The notes under the pieces: generated by a model
What the model was told of the DNA's origin: nothing
What the model saw: the letters and a program-made list of their open reading frames with translations, nothing else
Database searches by the model: none
Source of the DNA: Staphylococcaceae bacterium UBA6286
GTDB lineage: Bacteria > Bacillota > Bacilli > Staphylococcales > Staphylococcaceae
Reading direction: 5' to 3'
DNA length: 6,860 nucleotides
Assembly: GCA_002438305.1 (NCBI GenBank)
Contig: DJUI01000007.1
Span: 12,658-19,517 of the forward strand
Shown here: positions 1 through 5,069 of the stretch, one piece after another
Layout: each line of letters opens with the position of its first letter
Numbering within the stretch: position 1 is the first letter of the stretch
Translations under genes and position numbers: made by a program

Positions 1-1178
1 TGATCGCCGGTGCGGAGATTATCTTCTATATCTTTATCGTTGGCGGCGCATTTGGTATTATCCATCGAACAAATGCTATTAATGCTGGGGTCAATACGAT
101 GATGAAGCGGTCTGGAAGACACGGCAAATGGCTGATTCCGCTGACTATGATATTATTCAGCATTTTAGGGTTTTCTATCGGTCTCAGTGAAGAAGCAATT
201 GTCTTTGTGCCGATTGGTATTGCGCTTGCTTCAGCACTTGGCTACGATGCGATGGTCGGAGCAGCAATGATTGCTCTCGGAGCAGGTATCGGTTTTCTTG
301 GAGGGATGCTTAATCCATTTACTGTCGGTGTTGCTCAGAAAATTGCGGAAGTACCGCTGTTTTCCGGCTGGTTGTTCAGAACAATTGTTTATCTGCTTGT
401 ACTGATCAGCGGGATTATTTATGTCATGTGGTATGCAGAACGTGTCAGAAAGAATCCGGACAAGAGCTTGATTCATGATATCAATGTGGAAGAGAGAAGT
501 ACGATATCAGATGATATCGCAAATACTCACATTGAGCCGTTTAATAAGCGGCATGGCTGGATCTTACTGCTGCTGCTCTTTACGGTTGTCATCAATGTCT
601 TTGGTATTTTCAAGTATGAATGGTTTCTTATTCAGATGAGTGCCAATTTCCTGATGCTAGGAATTGCAGCTGGTTTAATCGGGGGATTAGGGCTGAACGG
701 TACATTTGATGCGATGATTGAAGGGATGAAAGACATTCTGTACGGTGCGTTGATCGTCGGATTTGCCCGTGCGATTGTGGTCGTCCTGGAATCAGGTAAA
801 ATCATTGATACGATTGTTTTTTATATGACTGATTTCATCGATCATTTACCTGCCGCATTCTCTGTCGTTGCTATGTTCATGACACAGCTGGTACTGAATT
901 TTTTCATTCCTTCTGGTTCAGGTCAGGCTATGACAACGATGCCGATCATGGTGCCGATTGCTGATTTACTGGATATCAATCGTCAGCTCGCAGTACTTGC
1001 CTTCCAGTACGGAGATGCGATCAGCAACAACATCATCCCGACGTCAGCTTCTTTGATGGGACTGCTTGCCGTTGCAGGAATTCCTTACACGAGATGGCTG
1101 AGATTCGTCTGGAAGATCTCATTGATCTGGGTGATCATCTGTCTGGGCAGTATGATTGTTTACCTGTATATTGTGTAA
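1..1178 (+). CDS. YfcC-family membrane carrier, 5'-truncated by the window edge
   Basis: The reading frame is open from base 3 to a TAA at 1176-1178, giving 391 visible residues. The ATG pair at 99 and 102 lies inside a conserved membrane segment, so the true start is upstream of the window. The fragment is highly hydrophobic, with roughly ten membrane segments. It carries family-typical blocks: an AGAEIIF..IVGGAFGII stretch at the visible N-terminus, SEEAIVF near visible residues 61-67, NPFTVG at 104-109, and SGSGQAM near 304-310 followed by a conserved GDAISNNIIPTS block close to the C-terminus. These match the YfcC / C4-dicarboxylate anaerobic carrier family (DcuC-like). Family members are usually about 450-510 residues, so some 70-110 residues are probably missing. 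The substrate is not evident: dicarboxylates or basic amino acids have both been proposed for relatives. A long terminator follows. The family call is firm; the substrate is unknown. Confidence 0.88.
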   Translation, partial: IAGAEIIFYIFIVGGAFGIIHRTNAINAGVNTMMKRSGRHGKWLIPLTMILFSILGFSIGLSEEAIVFVPIGIALASALGYDAMVGAAMIALGAGIGFLGGMLNPFTVGVAQKIAEVPLFSGWLFRTIVYLLVLISGIIYVMWYAERVRKNPDKSLIHDINVEERSTISDDIANTHIEPFNKRHGWILLLLLFTVVINVFGIFKYEWFLIQMSANFLMLGIAAGLIGGLGLNGTFDAMIEGMKDILYGALIVGFARAIVVVLESGKIIDTIVFYMTDFIDHLPAAFSVVAMFMTQLVLNFFIPSGSGQAMTTMPIMVPIADLLDINRQLAVLAFQYGDAISNNIIPTSASLMGLLAVAGIPYTRWLRFVWKISLIWVIICLGSMIVYLYIV

Positions 1179-1214
1179 TCACTGCATTTTTGTCCATTAT
1201 TGATGAAAAACGAT

Positions 1215-1274
1215 AAAAAAGACTGCAGCATTTGATGAACGTGACGATTTTCATCAAATACTGCAGTTTTTTTT
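1215..1274 (+). terminator. Long Rho-independent terminator after the YfcC-family gene (possibly bidirectional)
   Basis: The 18-nt arm ACTGCAGCATTTGATGAA (1222-1239) pairs with TTCATCAAATACTGCAGT (1250-1267), with a single C·A mismatch (1229 against 1260) and a 10-nt loop. Eight T's follow at 1267-1274. A run of six A's at 1215-1220 precedes the stem, so the structure could also end transcription from the minus strand. It lies 37 bases after the stop codon. The stem is much longer than a typical terminator needs. Confidence 0.9.
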
Positions 1275-1301
1275 GGTCATTTCATCAAATGCTGCATTTT
1301 T
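1224..1301 (+). repeat. Second copy of the terminator's 3' arm; alternative hairpin
   Basis: TTCATCAAATGCTGCA at 1281-1296 repeats the 3' arm of the upstream terminator (1250-1265) with one change. It is a perfect 16-nt complement of the shared 5' arm TGCAGCATTTGATGAA (1224-1239), a better match than the proximal arm. Five T's follow at 1297-1301, so this could act as a second, larger-looped terminator competing for the same 5' arm. A further TTGATGAAAA at 1200-1209 complements 1248-1257. The TTTGATGAA core therefore occurs four times between 1200 and 1290, two in each orientation (the first copy one base shorter). The function is unknown; tandem terminators or an operator are both possible. 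Confidence 0.7.
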
Positions 1302-1327
1302 ACTAATCAGATTTTCTGTAATATAGT
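1299..1327 (+). promoter_or_regulatory. Candidate sigma-A-type promoter for comC-radC
   Basis: TTTACT (1299-1304, 4 of 6 to TTGACA) and TATAGT (1322-1327, 5 of 6 to TATAAT) are separated by 17 bases. Transcription would start near 1334, about 20 bases before the comC start and just upstream of its SD. The -35 element overlaps the T tract that ends the repeated hairpin region. The match is modest; competence genes may also need dedicated factors. Confidence 0.4.
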
Positions 1328-1354
1328 AGAGCTATCAATGATGGAGGTGACATC

Positions 1355-2059
1355 GTGTGGTCGTTAATTATCGGTAGCATCATCGGTTCTTTCATGTTAT
1401 GTGTGCTGAATCATGAATCTTCTTTACTGCGTCGTTCTCATTGTCTATCATGTGGAAAAGACCTCGAGTGGTATGAACTTATTCCGGTAGTCAGTTATAT
1501 CGTTCAGCGAGGGAGGTGCAGGGGATGTCGGCGGCTGATTCCAGTGAATCATTTGGTGATTGAGCTGTTGTTCGCACTGATGTTTTTATTGATGACGGCT
1601 CAATATGATGAGATGACTCCAAACCGCATCATACTCATCTGCTTTTTAATACCACTCGCTATTTATGACATTCATCATTTTCGTATTCCTAATCATATGA
1701 TCCTTCTCTTCTTATTGCTTCTGCTTATCTTCAATTTTCATCAGCTGACTATCAACCATCTGTTTATTTCATTGTTCTTGATTGTAATGCTTCATCTATT
1801 TTATTTCCTCACGCATAGTATCGGCTACGGGGATGTTAAATTACTCAGCATCATGTCATTATTTCTATCGTGGGAATATTTTGTTTATATCTTTATGCTG
1901 ACATATATTACAGGAGGTGTGGCGGCTATCATCTTTTTATTTTATAAGAAGGGTCTAAAAAAAATACCGCTCGTTCCATTTATTGCGGCAAGCACCGTGA
2001 TTGTTCTACTTTATTTCTATGAACTACATTCTATCTATTTTGGAGGTTTTATCAATTGA
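1355..2059 (+). CDS. comC: Type IV prepilin peptidase / N-methyltransferase-like (A24 family), ComC
   Basis: This is a 234-residue integral membrane aspartic peptidase that would cleave the short leader of type IV prepilin-like pseudopilins (ComG type), needed for assembly of the DNA-uptake apparatus. The GTG start at 1355 is supported by GGAGGTGA at 1343-1350, seven bases away; no in-frame ATG fits better. The N-terminal domain has the paired CxxC motifs C30/C33 and C55/C58 (zinc-binding in this family) with an ELIPVVSY block between them. The catalytic aspartates are visible as D105 in the YDIHHFRIPN motif and D160 in GYGDVKL. The remainder is about seven hydrophobic segments. Length and motifs are complete. 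Its stop overlaps the start of radC, so the two are translationally linked. A comC–radC neighbourhood is known in Bacillus and Staphylococcus. Actual transformability cannot be judged from this window. Confidence 0.93.
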   Translation: MWSLIIGSIIGSFMLCVLNHESSLLRRSHCLSCGKDLEWYELIPVVSYIVQRGRCRGCRRLIPVNHLVIELLFALMFLLMTAQYDEMTPNRIILICFLIPLAIYDIHHFRIPNHMILLFLLLLLIFNFHQLTINHLFISLFLIVMLHLFYFLTHSIGYGDVKLLSIMSLFLSWEYFVYIFMLTYITGGVAAIIFLFYKKGLKKIPLVPFIAASTVIVLLYFYELHSIYFGGFIN

Positions 2060-2061
2060 TG
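2042..2061 (+). promoter_or_regulatory. radC ribosome binding site with two competing starts (TTG 2056 / ATG 2059)
   Basis: GGAGG at 2042-2046 lies within the last codons of comC. TTG at 2056 is 9 bases away and ATG at 2059 is 12 bases away, in the same frame. The comC TGA (2057-2059) overlaps the TTG by two bases and the ATG by one. Spacing favours TTG and codon strength favours ATG; the proteins differ by one residue. Confidence 0.7.
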
Positions 2062-2727
2062 CTGCCAATGATTGAACATGATAAGCCACGTGAACGGCTG
2101 CTGACATATGGTCCTGAACAGCTGACCAATCAGGAATTGCTTGCTATTATAATTAATACAGGAACCAAGGATGAAACGGTTTTGGACGTGGCCAACAATA
2201 TTTTGAACCAAGTCGGAAATGTCAGAGATATAAGATATTTGACACTTCAGGAACTGAGAGAAGTGAAGGGCATCGGTGAGAAAAAAGCTGTGATATTGCT
2301 TGCGATGATAGAGCTCGCGGTAAGAATGCATACGCATTCACTGGAGGATAAAATCAGAATTAAGACGCCGCAATGTGTCGCTGATTTATTAATGGAACGG
2401 ATGAGGTATTATACGCAGGAGCATTTCATCGGTTTATACTTGAATACAAAGAACGTAGTCATTCACGAACAGCTCATCTTTAAAGGGTCACTCAATGCAT
2501 CTATCGTCCATCCGAGAGAAGTGTTCAAAGAAGCGGTCAAACGTTCTGCTGCCAATATAATAGTGGCCCATAATCATCCGAGCGGCGACCCGACGCCTTC
2601 AGTAGAAGATATAGAAGCGACAAAGCGCTTGATGAACTGCGGGACGATGTTCGGCATAGAACTGCTTGATCATATCATCATCGGTGACGGGACATTTATC
2701 AGTATTAAGGAGAAGGGAATATTGTAA
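2056..2727 (+). CDS. radC: RadC family protein (UPF0758; HhH plus JAMM/MPN domain)
   Basis: This 223-residue protein has the standard RadC layout. An N-terminal helical domain has a helix-hairpin-helix-like KGIGEKKA motif at about 71-78, preceded by a conserved ERLL..GPEQLTNQELLAI block. A C-terminal metalloprotease-like MPN domain follows at about 100-223. The metal-binding signature is visible as H172-N-H174-P-S-G with S182 and D185, following the conserved HPREVFKEA segment (152-160); the C-terminus has the LLDHIIIG strand. Despite its name, the family's link to DNA repair rests on an E. coli mutation later assigned to recG, and its biochemical role is unsettled. It is coupled to comC through overlapping stop and start codons. 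In Bacillus, radC is followed by mreBCD, and in staphylococci by mreCD; here a small membrane protein and an exporter operon follow instead. No terminator is evident directly after it. Identification is very secure; function is not. Confidence 0.95.
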   Translation: MMLPMIEHDKPRERLLTYGPEQLTNQELLAIIINTGTKDETVLDVANNILNQVGNVRDIRYLTLQELREVKGIGEKKAVILLAMIELAVRMHTHSLEDKIRIKTPQCVADLLMERMRYYTQEHFIGLYLNTKNVVIHEQLIFKGSLNASIVHPREVFKEAVKRSAANIIVAHNHPSGDPTPSVEDIEATKRLMNCGTMFGIELLDHIIIGDGTFISIKEKGIL

Positions 2728-2779
2728 TAGGCAGTGAATTGTGTGGTCATATCATTTATAATCAAGATGAGGTGAACAC

Positions 2780-3067
2780 ATGGATATATTTGCAATTGTA
2801 TTTTTACTGCTGATCATTGCCCCGATGGTCTATATGTACAGCATCGTGAACAAGGAATCAGTGATTTTAAGGAAGCATTTCGTCATAACTTTTGCGACAG
2901 CCGTCATCGGAATGAGTCTATTCCCTATTATTTTCTTCACGCTGCTTGAAAATACTTATGCAGGAAGTTTATGGTCGGTCATTTTTGGAGCGATTGCAGC
3001 CGGTATCATCTGGGGATTGATCTGCCTGCTATTTATGTGGCTCATTAAAAAATGGCTGAAAAAATAA
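2780..3067 (+). CDS. Small membrane protein of unknown function (three predicted TM segments)
   Basis: This 95-residue ORF starts with ATG preceded by TGAGGTGA (2768-2775) at seven bases from the last G of the core, a convincing ribosome binding site. It is dominated by three hydrophobic segments, at about residues 3-23, 34-56 and 63-89. The first loop (NKESVILRK) and the tail (KKWLKK) are basic, so the positive-inside rule predicts N-terminus out and C-terminus in. No catalytic or metal-binding motif is visible, and I do not recognise the family. It sits 52 bases after radC with no terminator between, so it may be the last gene of the comC–radC transcript. A perfect TATAAT at 2757-2762 just upstream lacks a good -35. 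The exporter promoter begins 24 bases after its stop. It could be an immunity-like, stress or transporter-accessory protein, but nothing in the sequence decides this. Confidence 0.75.
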   Translation: MDIFAIVFLLLIIAPMVYMYSIVNKESVILRKHFVITFATAVIGMSLFPIIFFTLLENTYAGSLWSVIFGAIAAGIIWGLICLLFMWLIKKWLKK

Positions 3068-3091
3068 TGTTTCGGAAAACGAATATTTATA

Positions 3092-3120
3092 TTGCCAAAG
3101 AGAATATTTTGAATTATGAT
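3092..3120 (+). promoter_or_regulatory. Sigma-A-type promoter of the exporter operon leader
   Basis: TTGCCA (3092-3097, 5 of 6) and TATGAT (3115-3120, 5 of 6) are separated by exactly 17 bases. An A/T-rich tract (3076-3091) upstream could act as an UP element. The predicted transcription start is near 3126-3128, giving a leader of about 200 nt before the first exporter gene. GAATATTT occurs at 3081-3088 and again at 3102-3109, flanking the -35 box, with a third AATATT at 3121-3126. These copies could bind a regulator or be chance in A/T-rich DNA. Confidence 0.75.
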
Positions 3121-3139
3121 AATATTGAGAATTAAGAAA

Positions 3140-3246
3140 AGGAGGATAAGACCATGAAAAACTACCAGGACGCAGCTATCTATGTAACTTCATATCATCC
3201 TCCTCAGTGTTCTATTCAATCGTTCATTGGAGGAGTCTGACTCCTT
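3140..3246 (+). promoter_or_regulatory. Alternating GGAGG/CTCC segments: candidate attenuator switch elements
   Basis: Several blocks in the leader can pair in mutually exclusive ways. AGGAGGAT (3140-3147, the leader SD) is a perfect 8-nt complement of ATCCTCCT (3197-3204). TCCTCC (3198-3203) also pairs with GGAGGA (3229-3234), or CTCCTC (3200-3205) with GAGGAG (3230-3235). AGGAGT (3231-3236) forms a tight hairpin with ACTCCT (3240-3245) around a CTG loop, with the stop codon in its loop and stem. A moving, stalled or released ribosome would uncover different blocks. The pairings are seen directly; the switching is inferred. Confidence 0.6.
3154..3240 (+). CDS. 28-residue leader peptide upstream of the exporter genes (BmrB-like role)
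   Basis: ATG at 3154 follows a near-ideal SD, AAAAGGAGGA (3137-3146), with eight bases between GGAGG and the start. The ORF ends with TGA at 3238-3240, only 13 bases before the terminator stem. The peptide begins MKNYQDAAIY, has a Pro-Pro pair at residues 16-17 within HPPQC, and ends FIGGV. It has no signal peptide or membrane segment, so its translation rather than its product is likely to matter. In B. subtilis the exporter pair bmrCD is preceded by the leader ORF bmrB, which controls it by ribosome-mediated attenuation. I infer the same role here from position and architecture, not from sequence similarity that I could verify. Pro-Pro is a known slow step in translation, normally relieved by EF-P. 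The Pro codons CCTCCT also form the complement of the SD and of GGAGGA at 3229-3234, so coding and RNA structure overlap. Confidence 0.82.
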   Translation: MKNYQDAAIYVTSYHPPQCSIQSFIGGV

Positions 3247-3253
3247 ACCATAC

Positions 3254-3291
3254 AAAGCGCATGCTTTCCTTATGGAGGTGTGCGCTTTTTT
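3254..3291 (+). terminator. Intrinsic terminator/attenuator between the leader ORF and the exporter genes
   Basis: AAAGCGCA (3254-3261) pairs perfectly with TGCGCTTT (3281-3288). Pairing continues inward through G·U-rich pairs (3262-3268 with 3274-3280) to a five-base loop, and six T's follow at 3286-3291. It lies after the leader stop and before the SD of the first exporter gene, so read-through is required for expression: the classic attenuator position. A weaker alternative hairpin, CCATA (3248-3252) with TATGG (3271-3275) enclosing AAAGC/GCTTT (3254-3258 with 3263-3267), would exclude it and could serve as antiterminator. Confidence 0.85.
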
Positions 3292-3329
3292 GCGTCTAGG
3301 AATCATGTTTAGAAAAAAGGAGTGAGCTT

Positions 3330-5069
3330 ATGTTTTCAGTGTTATTTAAATTAGGATGGTTTTTCAAACAGCAGAAGAAACGTTATATTATTGCGGTCAT
3401 GCTGCTGCTTGTGGCCAATATCACAGAAATTCTGCCGCCTTGGATCATCGGTAGAACCATTGATTATATCAACAGTGGAGAATTGACTGAGCGGCTTTTG
3501 ACCATTATTCTTGTCTTCTTTGTAGGTTTGACACTGGTCGGCTATGTGATTCATTATGTATGGCGGTATCTGCTCTTCAATGGTTCTCAGCTGCTGGAAA
3601 GTCTGATGCGCCGTAAATTGATGGCGAAGTTTCTGACTATGAGTCCAAGTTTTTATGAAAAGAATCGGACAGGGGACTTGATGGCAAGAGCAACTAACGA
3701 TCTCTCCGCCATCAGACAGACGGTCGGGTTCGGTATTTTAACATTGATTGACAGTACGACTTTTATGGCAACCATAATTTTGATGATGGGCTTTACCATC
3801 TCATGGAAGCTGACATTGTTTGCACTGCTGCCATTGCCGTTTCTTGCGATTATCGAGCAGAAGCTCGGTAAGCTGATTCACGAACGTTACACAGTAAGTC
3901 AGGATGCATTCGGTGACATGAATGATGATGTTCTTGAATCTATTGAGGGGATTCGTGTGACGCGTGCATTTGCGCAGGAAGACAATCTGAACAACAAGTT
4001 CTTTGAGATGACGACAGATGTCGTTAATAAATTCATGCATGTCGAGCGACTGGATGCATTGTTCAAACCGTTGACCATTATTGTGACGATGTTAAGTTTT
4101 ATTATTGCATTAGGTTACGGCAGCTTTCTTGTCAATCAAGGTGAGATTACTATCGGTGGACTGATTACATTCAATGTCTACTTGAACATGCTTGTCTGGC
4201 CGATGTTTGCTATCGGTCTATTGTTCAATATTATGCAGCGGGGTAATGCGTCTCTTGATCGAGTGATGGCTGTCATGGATGAGCAGGATGTACTGCTGGA
4301 TCCTATTGATGCAGTCAGCCCTGCTGGTCATCAAGTGGCGTTTCAGAATGTAGACTTCAAGTATCCGCTCAGTGAAACAGTGAATTTAAAAAGAATCAAT
4401 ATTCATGTGGAAGAAGGGCAGACACTTGATATTGTAGGCCCGACCGGAAGTGGTAAGACGACGTTGATCAAGCAGATTCTCAAAGAATACCCTGTCGGAC
4501 AGGGGAATATATCACTTGGTGGACATGTGATTCAACAGATGACCAAGCTGGATGTACGTCAAAAAATCGGCTACGTGTCACAGGAAAATATATTATTTTC
4601 AAGATCGGTAAAAGAAAATATTAAATTCGGCAGTCCGAATGCTACGGATGCAGAAATCCAGCATGCCATTCATCTGGCGAATTTCACTGAAGATGTGAAA
4701 CGACTGCCGCAAGGTCTTGAAACATTGGTCGGGGAAAAGGGAATTGCTATTTCTGGTGGCCAGAAGCAGCGGATTTCTATTGCCCGCGCGATGATCAAAG
4801 ATCCTGAAATATTGATACTCGACGATTCACTGTCAGCCGTCGATGCTAAGACAGAAACGGCGATCATCAACAACATTCAGCAGTCAAGACACGGTAAAAC
4901 AACAGTCATTGCGACACATCGACTGTCAGCCGTACAGTATGCTGACTTGATTGTTGTCATGGACCACGGTGAAATTGTACAGCAGGGAAGACATCAAGAG
5001 CTGCTTCAGGCAGGCGGCTGGTACAAAGAACAGTTTGACCGTCAGCAGCTGGGAGAGGAGGAACTGTAA
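3330..5069 (+). CDS. bmrC: ABC multidrug exporter half-transporter, YheI/BmrC-like (degenerate-site subunit)
   Basis: This 579-residue TMD-NBD fusion would form a heterodimer with the next gene product and export drugs or other hydrophobic compounds across the membrane using ATP. ATG at 3330 has AAGGAGTGA (3317-3325) at good spacing. The six membrane helices fall at about 20-42, 56-78, 131-155, 157-177, 246-268 and 274-300. The start (MFSVLFKLGWFF) and the MSPSFYEKNRTGDLMAR block are typical of YheI. In the NBD: Walker A G370-T378 with K376, Q-loop Q418, intact signature SGGQ 475-478, Walker B ending D498, and H-loop H530. The residue after Walker B is D499 (LDDSLSAVDA) where active ATPases have Glu; this is the known non-catalytic feature of the BmrC side of such heterodimers. 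Expression probably depends on read-through of the terminator at 3254-3291. Its stop overlaps the next start by one base. The symbol is by similarity recalled from B. subtilis; the substrate is unproven. Confidence 0.9.
   Translation: MFSVLFKLGWFFKQQKKRYIIAVMLLLVANITEILPPWIIGRTIDYINSGELTERLLTIILVFFVGLTLVGYVIHYVWRYLLFNGSQLLESLMRRKLMAKFLTMSPSFYEKNRTGDLMARATNDLSAIRQTVGFGILTLIDSTTFMATIILMMGFTISWKLTLFALLPLPFLAIIEQKLGKLIHERYTVSQDAFGDMNDDVLESIEGIRVTRAFAQEDNLNNKFFEMTTDVVNKFMHVERLDALFKPLTIIVTMLSFIIALGYGSFLVNQGEITIGGLITFNVYLNMLVWPMFAIGLLFNIMQRGNASLDRVMAVMDEQDVLLDPIDAVSPAGHQVAFQNVDFKYPLSETVNLKRINIHVEEGQTLDIVGPTGSGKTTLIKQILKEYPVGQGNISLGGHVIQQMTKLDVRQKIGYVSQENILFSRSVKENIKFGSPNATDAEIQHAIHLANFTEDVKRLPQGLETLVGEKGIAISGGQKQRISIARAMIKDPEILILDDSLSAVDAKTETAIINNIQQSRHGKTTVIATHRLSAVQYADLIVVMDHGEIVQQGRHQELLQAGGWYKEQFDRQQLGEEEL

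Noticed and set aside
99..104. ATG pair as the start of the first transporter gene
   Set aside because: The frame continues upstream to the window edge with conserved family residues (AGAEIIF, GGAFGII), so this is an internal methionine pair.
231..476. Minus-strand ORFs opposite the genes (for example 231-476, 2035-2337, 3351-3554, 3801-4040, 4670-4876, 4957-5232)
   Set aside because: They lie antisense to well-supported genes, lack convincing ribosome sites and encode no recognisable protein.
2757..2762. Perfect TATAAT as -10 of a promoter for the 95-residue membrane protein
   Set aside because: No acceptable -35 lies at 16-18 bases (best is GTGAAT, 3 of 6), and the transcript would start inside the SD.
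3070..3084. TTCG/CGAA hairpin after the small membrane protein as a terminator
   Set aside because: The stem is only 4 bp and no T tract follows.
3272..3325. 17-codon ORF running through the terminator's 3' arm to just before the exporter start
   Set aside because: It has no SD upstream, its sequence is explained by the terminator and the exporter's SD, and there is no sign of coding constraint.
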